The notes: a model not told the origin generated them from the sequence alone. A stretch of DNA of 64,000 nt from Eubacterium nodatum ATCC 33099 (GCA_000510425.1 AZKM01000016.1:65204-129203), one strand, 5' to 3'; positions 29,160 to 38,911 are shown, numbered from the stretch's first letter. A program made the numbers and translations.

Positions 29160-29642
29160 TTAACTCCCCCTTTGTATGCTTCTAAGATCCCTTGAGAACC
29201 TGTTCAAATCATTTTGCATTATCGCTATAACGACTAAATCCGTCACAAAGATTGATACAATCAAATACGGTACACTCTCGTCCTGAATCCTATGATAGTG
29301 CCATTTCTGATTTGCAGTTTCTGAAAGTTTCTTACTTCTAGTATACACCCAATACAATCTATAAAACGGTATCAGGAAAAAAAATACCGTTTCAAGTGCA
29401 GCACCGGAATAATCACCGTCTATAATTTTGATAGTATTTGCGGTTCTGTTCATCCAGTAGATATAGTATATCCCAATTGTAATTATTGAAAAAACAACTG
29501 CCAGTACGATATTTCTCTCCTGAAGCAAACTCTGTTGTTCAGGTCTTAAGTATCTGGGATCAAAAAACTGTTTATACTCATTTTCATGTTTCAGTTCGGG
29601 ATCATCTACCCAACCATCATTATAATTATTCATTCTCTCCAT
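29160..29642 (-). CDS. DUF4234-type membrane protein
   Basis: 160 residues from ATG 29642; ATG 29633 is possible. Three hydrophobic segments lie in the C-terminal two thirds: NIVLAVVFSIITIGIYYIYWMN, the ETVFFFLIPFYRLYWVYTRSKKL region and YLIVSIFVTDLVVIAIMQNDLN. The GIYYIYWMNRTANTIK signature fits DUF4234, whose function is unknown. The N-terminus is hydrophilic and rich in Asn/Asp/Glu. One base separates it from the Cys-rich protein gene, so the two are an operon. Confidence 0.7.
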   Translation of the reverse strand: MERMNNYNDGWVDDPELKHENEYKQFFDPRYLRPEQQSLLQERNIVLAVVFSIITIGIYYIYWMNRTANTIKIIDGDYSGAALETVFFFLIPFYRLYWVYTRSKKLSETANQKWHYHRIQDESVPYLIVSIFVTDLVVIAIMQNDLNRFSRDLRSIQRGS

Positions 29643-29762
29643 CAAACCGGGTCCCTTTAATCAATATATACTTCACCAAGTCTTGAAAACTGACATTACC
29701 GCTTTATCAAAAGCTTTCAATACCGGTACAAGAACAAAGTTTTTCCCATTTTTTTCATAAAA

Positions 29763-30761
29763 TCAATTACAATGCTGCTGCACTGCCACTGCCGCAGCAA
29801 CTGTAGCTCCAACCATCGGGTTGTTACCCATTCCGATAAAGCCCATCATCTCCACATGGGCAGGAACTGATGAACTTCCTGCAAACTGAGCGTCAGAGTG
29901 CATTCTTCCCATAGTATCTGTCATCCCGTAAGATGAAGGTCCTGCCCCCATATTATCCGGATGTAATGTTCTTCCGGTGCCGCCGCCTGATGCCACTGAG
30001 AAATACTTTCTGTCAAGCAAAGTTCTTTCCTTCTTGTAGGTGCCTGCAACCGGATGCTGAAACCTAGTCGGATTCGTTGAATTTCCTGTAATGGAGACAT
30101 CTACATTTTCATGATGCATGATAGCAACACCTTCTCTGACATCAAATGCGCCATAGCACTTAACCTTTGCTCTGTCGCCTTTTGAGTATGGCTTTTCTTC
30201 AATCACTTTTAAATCGCCGCTGAAAAAGTCAAACTCTGTCTGAACATATGTGAATCCATTGATTCTTGAGATAATCTTTGCTGCATCTTTTCCCAGTCCG
30301 TTCAGGATAACACGAAGCGGTTTAGTCCTAACCTTGTTTGCGGAGTTCGCAATTCCAATGGCCCCCTCCGCAGCTGCGAAGGACTCATGACCTGCAAGGA
30401 ACGCAAAACATTCCGTATTCTCATCCAGCAGCATAGAAGCAAGATTTCCATGACCGATTCCCACTTTTCTGTCATCTGCCACAGAACCCTTTATGCAAAA
30501 AGCCTGGAGTCCTTCACCGATTGCCTTTGCCGCTTCTTTAGCAGATGTGGCTTCTTTTTTAATCGCAATGGCAGCCCCAAGTACATATGCCCATGCCGCA
30601 TCTTCAAAGCAAATAGTCTGCACGCCTTTAGTGATTTCATACGGGTCAAAGCCCTTATCCTGACATAGTTTTCTGGCTTCTTCCAAGTCTTTAATACCAT
30701 ATTTTTTCATCACTTTGGTGATATTTTCTATTCTTCTGTCGTAGTTTTCGAATAAATCCAT
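29763..30761 (-). CDS. GGGtGRT protein
   Basis: 332 residues. The name-giving motif SGGGTGRTLHPDN is present near residue 258, followed by MTDTMGRMHSDAQFAGSSSVPAHVEMMGFIGMGNNPMVGAT, a Gly/Met/His-rich C-terminus. The family is conserved in anaerobes and has no established function. It is almost always next to a NifU-like scaffold, as here (10-nt gap). ATG follows GGAGGCAGGCT. The acidic and His-containing middle (AFLAGHESFAAAEGAIGIANS) suggests a ligand or metal site. A link to Fe-S or selenium/sulfur chemistry is only a guess. Confidence 0.85.
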   Translation of the reverse strand: MDLFENYDRRIENITKVMKKYGIKDLEEARKLCQDKGFDPYEITKGVQTICFEDAAWAYVLGAAIAIKKEATSAKEAAKAIGEGLQAFCIKGSVADDRKVGIGHGNLASMLLDENTECFAFLAGHESFAAAEGAIGIANSANKVRTKPLRVILNGLGKDAAKIISRINGFTYVQTEFDFFSGDLKVIEEKPYSKGDRAKVKCYGAFDVREGVAIMHHENVDVSITGNSTNPTRFQHPVAGTYKKERTLLDRKYFSVASGGGTGRTLHPDNMGAGPSSYGMTDTMGRMHSDAQFAGSSSVPAHVEMMGFIGMGNNPMVGATVAAAVAVQQHCN

Positions 30762-30771
30762 AGCCTGCCTC

Positions 30772-31467
30772 CTATTCCTTTCTAGGGTCTATAACTCTAG
30801 CAGCTTCATCAAATCTGCCATAGGTTCCCGTAGCCTTTTCACAGGCTTCTGCCGGGTCAATGCCGTCTTTGATAAATTCCAAAAGCTTCCCTGTATTTAT
30901 GTATTTATATCCGATAATGTTGTTTTCTTCATCCAAAGCCTGTTCCAAAATATAGCCTTCAGTCAGCTGTAAATATCTCGGTCCCTTTAGCTGGGTAGAA
31001 TGAATTGTACCAACCTGGCTGATCGTTCCTTTTCCTAAATCCTCAAGCCCTGACCCCACTGCAAGTCCATCCTCTGAAAAAGCAGATTGGGTTCTTCCAT
31101 ATATAATCTGTAAAAACAATTCCCTCATGGCTGTGTTTATAGCATCGCATACAAGGTCTGTATTCAAAGCTTCAAGCAGAGTCTTTCCTACCAGAATCTC
31201 TCCTGCCATGGCTGCTGAATGGGTCATTCCGGAGCATCCTATGGTTTCAATCAGAGCCTCTTGAATTATTCCTTCTTTTACATTCAAAGTAAGTTTACAT
31301 GCACCCTGCTGCGGAGCACACCATCCCACACCATGGGTCAATCCCGAAATGTCTTTAACCTCTTTAACCTGTACCCATTTACCCTCTTCAGGAATCGGTG
31401 ACGGGCCGTGGGTAGCATCCATCCTTCCGATAGGACACATATGTTCCACTTCTTTTGTATATATCAT
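30772..31467 (-). CDS. NifU-like iron-sulfur scaffold paired with GGGtGRT protein
   Basis: 231 residues from ATG 31467, behind GGAGGTTTGGCA. A NifU_N-like core covers about 30-135. Two of the usual scaffold cysteines are recognisable (WCAPQQGACKL and TIGCSGMTHSAAMAGEIL); the third cysteine expected after about 100 is not, since the corresponding stretch reads IIYGRTQSAFSE. There is also an extra C-terminal region of about 95 residues. It is thus a divergent scaffold. It is tightly coupled to the GGGtGRT gene and follows coaBC at 34 nt. Confidence 0.8.
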   Translation of the reverse strand: MIYTKEVEHMCPIGRMDATHGPSPIPEEGKWVQVKEVKDISGLTHGVGWCAPQQGACKLTLNVKEGIIQEALIETIGCSGMTHSAAMAGEILVGKTLLEALNTDLVCDAINTAMRELFLQIIYGRTQSAFSEDGLAVGSGLEDLGKGTISQVGTIHSTQLKGPRYLQLTEGYILEQALDEENNIIGYKYINTGKLLEFIKDGIDPAEACEKATGTYGRFDEAARVIDPRKE

Positions 31468-31501
31468 TGCCAAACCTCCATAATAAATTACTATACAATT
31501 C

Positions 31502-32704
31502 CTATTTCAGTATACCACCGGTGCATATTTTGTCAATTATATGCATAGCTGCATCTTCTTTACTCATCAGCTCCAGAGGTTCCACGAAATCCCTTGAAAT
31601 GAGGGTTACAAGATTTGTGTCTGTCCCAAAGCCTGCACCGTTATCTTTCAAATTATTTGCCACAATCATATCGGCGTTCTTTCTCTTCAGTTTCCTCTTG
31701 GAATTTTCCACCAAGTCCCTGGTTTCCATGGAAAATCCACATATAAACTGTCCATGCCGTTTCTCTTTGCCCAGTGTTTCCAATATATCCTTTGTTCTTG
31801 TTAACTTAATTGCCAACTCCCCGTCCTGCTTCTTCACTTTTTGATCGGAATAATCTCTAGGGGTATAATCTGCAACTGCTGCTGCCATTATAATTATATC
31901 TGCTTCTGCGGAAATTCCTGAAACTTCATCGAACATATCTTCTGCACTTTCTACATCTATAATCTTACAGAATCTCGGAATCTTTGCTGTTGTCGCAGCT
32001 TTCACGATTGTTACATCGGCCCCTCTCATAACACATTCCTTTGCTATCGCAAAACCCATCTTGCCGCTTGAATGGTTTGTTATAAATCTTACAGGATCAA
32101 TCGATTCTCTCGTGGCACCTGCTGTCACAAGAACTTTTTTACCTTTCAGATTCTTGGATATTCGGGCAGCTCTTACAATATGGTCAAATAAAACCTCCGG
32201 CTCCGGCATTTTACCCGCTCCGGTATCGCCACAGGCAAGATTTCCCACATCAGGTGTTATAACTTCCATTCCGTAGCCCTCTAATTTTCTCATATTGTCC
32301 TGAGTGATTGGATTCTCATACATTCTTGTATTCATTGCAGGAACGATTATTTTAGGGCATCGGGAAGCCAAAAATGTTGTGGTCAGCATATCATCTGCGA
32401 TGCCGTTTGCCAGTTTTGCGATGACATTTGCTGTAGCCGGAGCAACCATAAATACATCCGCTTTCTTTGCCAGCTCCACATGCTCTACTTCAAATTTCCC
32501 CTTTCTCTCAAATGTATCTGTAATACATTCATATCCGCTGAGGGTTTCAAAGGTTAAAGGGGTTATAAAGCGGCAGGCATTCTTTGTCATAATTACATGA
32601 ACCTCTGCCTCTGCTTTATTGAGCATGCTGACAAGGCTTGCGATTTTGTAAGCTGCGATACCTCCCGTAACACCAATTACCACCGTTTTATTTCTCAAGT
32701 TCAT
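31502..32704 (-). CDS. coaBC: Bifunctional phosphopantothenoylcysteine decarboxylase/synthetase
   Basis: 400 residues. The N-terminal CoaC flavoprotein domain (1-180) has GVTGGIAAYK, the active-site region APATANVIAKLANGIADDML and PAMNTRMYENP. The C-terminal CoaB domain (185-400) has VTAGATRESIDPVRFITNHSSGKMG and the K-L-T-R-T-K-D-I-L motif. Together they make 4'-phosphopantetheine from 4'-phosphopantothenate and cysteine with CTP in CoA synthesis. ATG follows GGGGAG. It is followed by the scaffold/GGGtGRT pair, perhaps in one transcript. Confidence 0.96.
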   Translation of the reverse strand: MNLRNKTVVIGVTGGIAAYKIASLVSMLNKAEAEVHVIMTKNACRFITPLTFETLSGYECITDTFERKGKFEVEHVELAKKADVFMVAPATANVIAKLANGIADDMLTTTFLASRCPKIIVPAMNTRMYENPITQDNMRKLEGYGMEVITPDVGNLACGDTGAGKMPEPEVLFDHIVRAARISKNLKGKKVLVTAGATRESIDPVRFITNHSSGKMGFAIAKECVMRGADVTIVKAATTAKIPRFCKIIDVESAEDMFDEVSGISAEADIIIMAAAVADYTPRDYSDQKVKKQDGELAIKLTRTKDILETLGKEKRHGQFICGFSMETRDLVENSKRKLKRKNADMIVANNLKDNGAGFGTDTNLVTLISRDFVEPLELMSKEDAAMHIIDKICTGGILK

Positions 32705-32889
32705 TTTTATTCTCCCCTTGACTATTTAATGCTCCTACATGATAACAGATAAGTATTATATTTTTCAAGTCCGGTTAAATTTCTGTGTGATTATCAAGTG
32801 ATAATGTCACTATGTAAACTATCAAGGGAAACTTTCTGCAAAACGGAAATTAAAATAATCTAATCTACTGAATTTACGATTTTCTATAC

Positions 32890-32914
32890 AAAAATACCCA
32901 CATACACATGTGGG
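32890..32914 (-). terminator. Terminator after rplT
   Basis: CCCACAT and ATGTGGG (7 bp) flank ACAC, with TATTTTTG following on the minus strand. Confidence 0.8.
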
Positions 32915-32927
32915 CACAGGTTATTCT

Positions 32928-33287
32928 TTATTTTGCACAAGCTTTCTTTGCTGTATCGCAAAGTGTTGTGAATGCTTCCGCATCGTGAATCGCAATTTCG
33001 GAAAGCATCTTTCTGTTAATTTCCATTCCGCTCTTCTTCAGTCCATCCATCAGACGACTATAGCTGATTCCGTTTGCTCTGGCTGCTGCGTTGATTCTGG
33101 TAATCCAAAGCTTTCTGAAATCTCTCTTTCTTAATTTCCTTCCGATGTATGCAAATCTAAGCGATCTCATAACCGCAGGGTTAGCTGCACGGAAAACTTT
33201 GCTCTTCTGGCCATAAAAACCCTTAGCCAGTTTCAATACTTTTTTATGTCTCTTGTGGGCATTAACACCCTTTTTTACTCTTGCCAT
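32928..33287 (-). CDS. rplT: 50S ribosomal protein L20
   Basis: 119 residues. The family is clear from [26 protein letters not shown] and the conserved [25 protein letters not shown]. It is essential for early 50S assembly. In Bacillus, L20 binds the infC leader to repress this operon, and a comparable leader is present here (34073-34291). It is the last gene of infC-rpmI-rplT, followed by a terminator. Confidence 0.98.
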   Translation of the reverse strand: MARVKKGVNAHKRHKKVLKLAKGFYGQKSKVFRAANPAVMRSLRFAYIGRKLRKRDFRKLWITRINAAARANGISYSRLMDGLKKSGMEINRKMLSEIAIHDAEAFTTLCDTAKKACAK

Positions 33288-33304
33288 TTCTATACCTCCA
33301 AAAA

Positions 33305-33505
33305 CTATCTAGCCATTGATCTTAACATTCTTCTATGGTCTGCACTTGTCAAAACTGTCGACTTACGCAACCCCTGTTTTCTCTTAGGTGTTTTCTTAGT
33401 TAGAATGTGACTTTTGAATGCCTTATGTCTCTTGATTTTACCTGATCCTGTAATTTTGAGTCTTTTGCATGCACCTCTATGGGACTTCATCTTATTTTTA
33501 GCCAT
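33305..33505 (-). CDS. rpmI: 50S ribosomal protein L35
   Basis: 66 residues: [38 protein letters not shown] is the L35 signature. ATG follows AGGAGGAGATCATT. It sits between infC and rplT, the universal order. Confidence 0.98.
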   Translation of the reverse strand: MAKNKMKSHRGACKRLKITGSGKIKRHKAFKSHILTKKTPKRKQGLRKSTVLTSADHRRMLRSMAR

Positions 33506-33544
33506 AATGATCTCCTCCTATGTATATTCTAATTGTTATCCCGA

Positions 33545-34072
33545 TTATTTCTTTTGCTTCTCCGGCACTTTTGGTGAAAGGAACATTGTCAAACTTCTGC
33601 CCTCAAAGGCAGGTTTCTTCTCCGGCGCTCCAAATTCACTGCAAGCCTCTGCAAAGGAATTCATAACTTCACGTCCTTTGTTGATATAATCCCTCTCTCT
33701 TCCTCTAAAGCGAAGACTTACCTTCACCTTATCACCTTCCTTCAGGAATTTATTCGCAGTTTTTGCCTTAACAAGAATATCATGTTCTTCGATAAAAGTA
33801 CTCAAACGAATTTCTTTTACCTGAATAGTCTTCTGTTTCTTTTTAGCTTCTTTTTCTCGCTTCTGAAGCTCGTAACGATATTTTCCGTAGTCCAGAATCT
33901 TGGCAACCGGTGGATTGGCATTAGGTGAAATTTCAACTAAATCCAGCTTACTCTTATCTGCCAGGTCAAGAGCCTCGTCTCTGCTGACGATTCCTATCAT
34001 ATTCCCACTTGCATCGATTACTCTAAGTTCTTTTGCACGAATTTCTTCGTTAATTCTACTTTCCTTGCTAAT
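33545..34072 (-). CDS. infC: Translation initiation factor IF-3, AUU start
   Basis: 175 residues when started at ATT 34072, which has GGAGG 8 nt upstream. No ATG, GTG or TTG lies in the conserved N-terminal region, and an in-frame TAG precedes the ribosome-binding site. The N-domain then reads ISKESRINEEIRAKELRVIDASGNMIGIVSRDEAL, which is the expected IF-3 start; beginning at the first ATG (34000) would cut off 24 conserved residues. AUU starts in infC are known from E. coli and let IF-3 repress its own translation. It heads infC-rpmI-rplT. Confidence 0.93.
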   Translation of the reverse strand: MSKESRINEEIRAKELRVIDASGNMIGIVSRDEALDLADKSKLDLVEISPNANPPVAKILDYGKYRYELQKREKEAKKKQKTIQVKEIRLSTFIEEHDILVKAKTANKFLKEGDKVKVSLRFRGRERDYINKGREVMNSFAEACSEFGAPEKKPAFEGRSLTMFLSPKVPEKQKK

Positions 34073-34297
34073 TGTCTTACCCTCCTAATAAAAAACGGAC
34101 GCACTGCATCCGCCCCGAACAAAGATTGTATTCAAGAAAGACAGTTTCTTCTCAAAATCACTATCTTCGCATAAAAAAACGGATACACCAATCCGCTTCA
34201 AAAAAGATACGCCAACATTGCGTTTCTTCAAATATTAACCAAACAAACTCCCGTCTGAAAGGTGAGAAGCGGATAACTTCTTCTTCATTACCAAGTG
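34073..34297 (-). promoter_or_regulatory. infC leader with two attenuator hairpins (L20-leader-like)
   Basis: The leader of about 220 nt contains ATCCGCTTCTCACCT near its 5' end and two terminator-like hairpins. One is CGGAT...ATCCG followed by seven T (34195-34173), and a proximal one pairs CGGATGC with GCGTCCG, followed by TTTTTT (34112-34090). This matches the premature-termination control known from Firmicute L20 leaders, where L20 binding favours the terminator. Confidence 0.65.
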
Positions 34298-34326
34298 AGT
34301 ATATCATTTCTTCCCGGTGGTGTCAA
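34298..34326 (-). promoter_or_regulatory. Promoter of infC-rpmI-rplT
   Basis: TTGACA (34326-34321), a 17-nt spacer and TATACT (34303-34298) on the minus strand, about 225 bases before the AUU start. Between here and 34551 I see no gene. Confidence 0.8.
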
Positions 34327-34551
34327 TTGTTTATGGTAAATTTTGTTGTTATTCTATGATAATTTCACCCTGGGGTAAGTTCTAAAATGAAATTAGCCAC
34401 CTAAAAAGAATTAGATAACAAGACCCATGCACATGAAAAATTCGCAAAAAGCGGATTCGTGATTACAGGTATCAAGAATCTGCTTCCGAATATGATGATT
34501 CAAAAGGTAGTGGTTCTAAAAAGAAAACCGAAACTGACAGGTCAATCAATT

Positions 34552-35283
34552 TTAAATATTTAAGTAGAAACGCAAAATCCCCAGTATCAGTATGTGAACC
34601 GGATAGAAAAAATAGTTTAACCACTTATACTGTCTGCCTCTTTCTCCATTGTATGTCAAAGTCATGCCAAAACCCAAAAAAGAGTAAAGTTCTTTTATAA
34701 TCGACAGGTAACCCAGACCTGCCCCAAGTATCGGTTTGTCGTAGAATATATAAAAAAGATAAGCAACAACTATAGCATGGTAGTCATAATCAAGGCTTAA
34801 CTGCATAGCCAAAAACCCAAAGAGAATTACAATAATAATCGATATAACATACCACAAAACTTTATTATCCAGCTTGTTTTTTATACTATCGATTATCCAA
34901 ATTGTAATAAGACATAGAGCCAGTGTAAACATCATGTTGTTCCAATGCGGATCAAAAAAAGTTTTCGATGTAAACATATCAAAAGGAACTTCTGATATGA
35001 CTCCGAATATCAGAAGGGTAATCAAATATTTTTTTCTGTTACTTGTCTTAAAGAATCCTTCAACTATAAAAAAGATAAAAATAGGAAAAGCAATTCTTCC
35101 TAAAATCGAAAATATGTTAGATAAGTAGAGCAAAAAACCTCCACCGTCAAGCATAGGTGTTACTATTGCATTGTTTACATGATCTATGAGCATTGATATA
35201 AATGCTAAATATTTTAGTTGTGCTCCGCTAAAAAACTGAAACTTTTTTAAATTCTCTTGTTCAAATCGTTTGTTTATTTCCAT
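34552..35283 (-). CDS. TraX-family membrane protein
   Basis: 243 residues, with six to eight hydrophobic segments. Family marks are LKYLAFISMLIDHVNNA near the start, GRIAFPIFIFFIVEGFF, and the terminal KWLNYFFYPVHILILGILR. TraX in F plasmid acetylates pilin, but chromosomal TraX homologues in Firmicutes have no proven substrate. ATG follows GAGGAG. The gene is alone, between the infC leader and a 490-base spacer, and is not near any conjugation gene. Confidence 0.8.
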   Translation of the reverse strand: MEINKRFEQENLKKFQFFSGAQLKYLAFISMLIDHVNNAIVTPMLDGGGFLLYLSNIFSILGRIAFPIFIFFIVEGFFKTSNRKKYLITLLIFGVISEVPFDMFTSKTFFDPHWNNMMFTLALCLITIWIIDSIKNKLDNKVLWYVISIIIVILFGFLAMQLSLDYDYHAIVVAYLFYIFYDKPILGAGLGYLSIIKELYSFLGFGMTLTYNGERGRQYKWLNYFFYPVHILILGILRFYLNI

Positions 35284-35773
35284 AATTCTTTCTCCTCAAT
35301 GTATCACTTGATACATATATTGATTCATATTTTCTGTTTTATACATTACTTGCCCTACTTAAATTCGCCCCACAAGGCTCACTTCCCGCTTTATACCCCT
35401 TTTTAGAATAATATATCTTACATCCTTTAAAAAATAAGTCCGGCAGGATTACTTTTTTAGCATATATTCAGAACCGGTCATTTTCCGTTTATGTTCTAAA
35501 TCGCATAAAAAACAAGTGCATATATCAACATTGATTACACTTTAATAACTACACTTTTATAGTACTAAAAAGCACATAACTTGAAGACCATTACAATCTT
35601 AAAATTATATGCTTTTATTGTTTAAGTTTTATTCAAATTTTTAAAAAGGCAAAACCCTTTGCAAGTGCTGTATTTAATTTTATTTAAATTATTTATACAA
35701 ACTGATAAATCTATATACTCTTCTCTATAAAAACTGAATGCAGGCTGTTATAGCCTGCATGATAAAGTTGCTA
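35284..35773. other. Spacer between IMP dehydrogenase and TraX genes
   Basis: A terminator hairpin for the IMP dehydrogenase gene sits at 35738-35760. The rest is AT-rich with no reading frame or structure I can support. Confidence 0.4.
35738..35760 (-). terminator. Terminator after IMP dehydrogenase gene
   Basis: Arms ATGCAGGCT and AGCCTGCAT (9 bp) flank a 5-nt loop, followed on the minus strand by TCAGTTTTTA. Confidence 0.8.
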
Positions 35774-37282
35774 TTATCTGATTGCGTTCTGGGATGAATC
35801 CCTGAGGATCACATCGTGAGCTCCTCCCTCTACAATAGAAGTTGCCGAAACCAAGGTGACTTTTGCATTCTTCTGCAAATCTCGAATACTCATAGCTCCA
35901 CAGTTGCACATGGTGGATTTAACCTTATTCAAAGACAGGTTAACATTATCATGAAGAGTCCCTGCATACGGCACATAAGAATCAACACCCTCTTCAAATT
36001 TCATCCTCGGATCTCCACCAAGGTCATAACGCTGCCAGTTGCGAGCACGGTTTGAGCCCTCTCCCCAGTATTCTTTTACATAGTTTCCGTTAACATTCAA
36101 CTTACTCGTTGGAGACTCATCAAATCTGGCAAAATAGCGCCCCAGCATGATAAAATCAGCACCCATTGCAAGTGCCAGGGTCATATGATAATCATAAACG
36201 ATACCGCCGTCTGAACAAATCGGAACATAAATTCCGGTCTTTTCAAAATACTCATCCCGTGCGGCAGCAACTTCAATTACTGCCGTAGCCTGTCCACGCC
36301 CGATACCCTTCTGCTCACGAGTGATACAGATGGAGCCACCGCCGATTCCAACCTTAATAAAGTCAGCACCTGCTTCTGCAAGAAAATCAAAGCCTTCTCT
36401 GTCCACTACATTACCTGCACCAATTTTTACCCTGTTTCCGTATTTTTGGTGAACCCATTCAAGAGTTTCTTTCTGCCATTCGGAATAACCTTCCGAAGAA
36501 TCTATACAAAGCACATCGGCACCTGCCTCAACTAAAGCCGGTATTCTTTCTTTGTAATCCCTTGTATTTACCCCTGCACCTACGATAAAGCTCTTCTCGT
36601 TATCCAAAAGTTCATTGGGGTTTGACTTATGGTTATCATAGTCCTTTCTGAAAACAAAATATTTAAGCCTTTGTTCATCATCAACCACAGGCAGTGCATT
36701 TAACTTATGCTCCCAAAGAATATCATTTGCTTCACTTAATGTACAGCCGTTTCTGGCATACACGAGTTTTTCAAATGGCGTCATAAATTGGCTGATTTTA
36801 GTGTCCGCAGCCATTCTGCTTACACGGTAATCTCTGCTGGTCACAAGACCTACCATCCTGCCTTCCGCCGTTCCGTCATCTGTTATAGCTATTGTGGAAT
36901 GACCAAGTTTTTTCTTCAGATTAACAACGTCCTGCATGGTCTGATCCGGTCTTAAATTGCTGTCACTGGTAACAAACCCCGCCTTGTATGCCTTAACTTT
37001 TCTCACCATTTCAGCCTGTGTTTCTATTGGCTGCGAGCAGAAGATAAATGAAATCCCGCCTTCCTTTGCAAGAGCCACTGCCATATTATCGTCGGAAACA
37101 GCCTGCATAACCGCTGACACCAAAGGAATATTTGCAGACAACTCAGGTTTCTCACCCTTCTTAAATCTGGCAATAGGTGTTTTCAGAGATACTTTTTCCA
37201 CGGTCATATCCTTTGTAGTATACCCCGGTACCAATAAATATTCATTGAATGTTCTCGATGGTTCTTTAAAAAACTGGGCCAT
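35774..37282 (-). CDS. guaB: IMP dehydrogenase, Tritrichomonas-type
   Basis: 502 residues from ATG 37282 ([20 protein letters not shown]) behind GGAGGAAAAA; an upstream frame to 37330 is rejected. It oxidises IMP to XMP with NAD+, the committed step to GMP. A CBS pair (about 103-218) is inserted in the TIM barrel. Catalytic residues are C319 ([12 protein letters not shown]), D261 and the R418-Y419 dyad (NWQRYD). These numbers coincide exactly with those used for the Tritrichomonas foetus enzyme, and the surrounding sequence is very like it as I remember it. This is a lineage distinct from Bacillus GuaB. It is preceded by a D,D-carboxypeptidase gene 69 nt upstream. Confidence 0.93.
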   Translation of the reverse strand: MAQFFKEPSRTFNEYLLVPGYTTKDMTVEKVSLKTPIARFKKGEKPELSANIPLVSAVMQAVSDDNMAVALAKEGGISFIFCSQPIETQAEMVRKVKAYKAGFVTSDSNLRPDQTMQDVVNLKKKLGHSTIAITDDGTAEGRMVGLVTSRDYRVSRMAADTKISQFMTPFEKLVYARNGCTLSEANDILWEHKLNALPVVDDEQRLKYFVFRKDYDNHKSNPNELLDNEKSFIVGAGVNTRDYKERIPALVEAGADVLCIDSSEGYSEWQKETLEWVHQKYGNRVKIGAGNVVDREGFDFLAEAGADFIKVGIGGGSICITREQKGIGRGQATAVIEVAAARDEYFEKTGIYVPICSDGGIVYDYHMTLALAMGADFIMLGRYFARFDESPTSKLNVNGNYVKEYWGEGSNRARNWQRYDLGGDPRMKFEEGVDSYVPYAGTLHDNVNLSLNKVKSTMCNCGAMSIRDLQKNAKVTLVSATSIVEGGAHDVILRDSSQNAIR

Positions 37283-37351
37283 TTTTTCCTCCTTACTATC
37301 ATAAAATTTAAAATTGTTTTCATTCTTCACACTAATATTTTAGCAATCATT

Positions 37352-38698
37352 TTACCCTATTTTTCTGCATAAATCAAGGAAAGAATCGGCAAAATTCGGG
37401 GCTCCTCCCCTGACATAGTATGCATAGATTTTATCAGTCCTGACCTTCTTATCAACAAAGCTCAATTTGCTTCCTCTCTTCACTCTGGCTACAAGTTTAA
37501 AGCCTTTATCATTCCTTTTGTAAATTTTATAGACCTCGGCATTCTTCACATCTTTCCACTGTAATTTAATATATCCATCTTCGGTGTATTCGGCTCCCGT
37601 AATCTCCGCCTGACCTACGCCAAGCTCATCGTTTAATTTCTGCAAAAGTGCTATTGGGGTTCTTTTTCCTTCCTTGTATCCGAATTTGTCGTTTATAACT
37701 TTTTGTTCATCAAAATACTTCCTTGCATATTCCATTAAATTCACCGTATCGGGATAACGTTTTTCCAGATAATCCCCCAGTACTACGGTAATAAAATCGT
37801 GACCTCTGTATGACGACTTTTCCAAAAGAGAAGCATTACCTGCATCCCATGTTCCCGTTTTACCTGCTTGAATATTGTAGTATTTCATTGGATTCTTTAT
37901 CTTTTTATACTTATGAAAAAAAGGATTTGTACTCTTTATTTTCTCTTTTTTCTTATACATGTTCGTTGGAGGCAAAGTAAAAGTTTTCTTTTGACAAACC
38001 TCTCTCACAAAAGGATATTTAAAGGCTTCTTTACCAATTAAAGCTATATCCCTTGCACTTGAATGGTTTCCTTTTTCAATCAGACCGCTTGCATTAGTAA
38101 AGTATGTATTGGTACACCCGATAGCCTTTGCCTCTTGATTCATCAGTTTCGCAAATTCAGCCTTACTTCCTGCAATATTGCTGCCAAGAACCGATGCCGC
38201 ATCGTTTGCAGACATAATCAGCGTAGCGTGGATCAAGTTCTTTACAGTCATCTTTTCACCGGTCTTCAGTGAAAGTTTACTTTCAATAACTTTAGTATCT
38301 TCTTTCTTTGTAGTAAAAACAGTTTCTAAACTTATTTCTCCCTCTTCTATCTTTTTCATGGTTAAAAGTACAGTCATCGCCTTGGTGGTACTTAACGGAT
38401 CTAACTTTCTGTCGATATTTTTGCCAAACAGTACTCTGCCGTCTTTTTCGGAGTAAACCACCGCTCCTGTGGCCTTAATCTTGGGCTTTGGGACTTTACT
38501 TATATAAGTTGCCGCATTGTAATAATTCAAATAGAACCTGTCCACACTGCCGTAAACCAGCAAAGGAACCACCAGGAACAATATTAGTATAAAAATAAAT
38601 TTCTTAATTACAGAGAAACTCCCCCTGCCTCTCTTCTTTTTTCTCTTACCCCTCCTTTTGGATGAGTGTTTCCCTACATATTTTTTACTTCCAATCAT
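37352..38698 (-). CDS. D-alanyl-D-alanine carboxypeptidase (DacF-like) with Fn3-like tail
   Basis: 448 residues. A very basic N-terminus (KRRGKRKKKRGRG) and one transmembrane helix (about 31-50) anchor it outside the membrane. The penicillin-binding domain (about 75-335) has all three motifs: S103-T-T-K106, S163-A-N and K280-T-G. It trims the terminal D-Ala from peptidoglycan pentapeptides. The C-terminus (about 365-440; KLQWKDVKNAEVYKIYKR...) is a fibronectin-III-like module instead of the usual PBP5-C domain and amphipathic anchor. ATG follows GAGGAAGTTA. Confidence 0.9.
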   Translation of the reverse strand: MIGSKKYVGKHSSKRRGKRKKKRGRGSFSVIKKFIFILILFLVVPLLVYGSVDRFYLNYYNAATYISKVPKPKIKATGAVVYSEKDGRVLFGKNIDRKLDPLSTTKAMTVLLTMKKIEEGEISLETVFTTKKEDTKVIESKLSLKTGEKMTVKNLIHATLIMSANDAASVLGSNIAGSKAEFAKLMNQEAKAIGCTNTYFTNASGLIEKGNHSSARDIALIGKEAFKYPFVREVCQKKTFTLPPTNMYKKKEKIKSTNPFFHKYKKIKNPMKYYNIQAGKTGTWDAGNASLLEKSSYRGHDFITVVLGDYLEKRYPDTVNLMEYARKYFDEQKVINDKFGYKEGKRTPIALLQKLNDELGVGQAEITGAEYTEDGYIKLQWKDVKNAEVYKIYKRNDKGFKLVARVKRGSKLSFVDKKVRTDKIYAYYVRGGAPNFADSFLDLCRKIG

Positions 38699-38911
38699 TA
38701 ACTTCCTCTTCTCTTACTAAAAAATCAAATCACTTTTCTCTTAAAACACTGCACTTTGGAGAAACTGTCATCCGGATAGTTCATCGCAGCAGCAATGCCA
38801 TTTTATATCAGATATTACATCTTATAAACATCTATTGCATATAAAGCATATTGCAGCAATAAGGCTCCCTTATGCTAAAATATTATACAGTAGAAATGCT
38901 CTGCTGTCCAT

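Noticed and set aside
34552..35283. TraX-like gene as sign of a conjugative element
   Set aside because: No other transfer, integrase or att-like feature is near, and chromosomal TraX homologues are common in Firmicutes.
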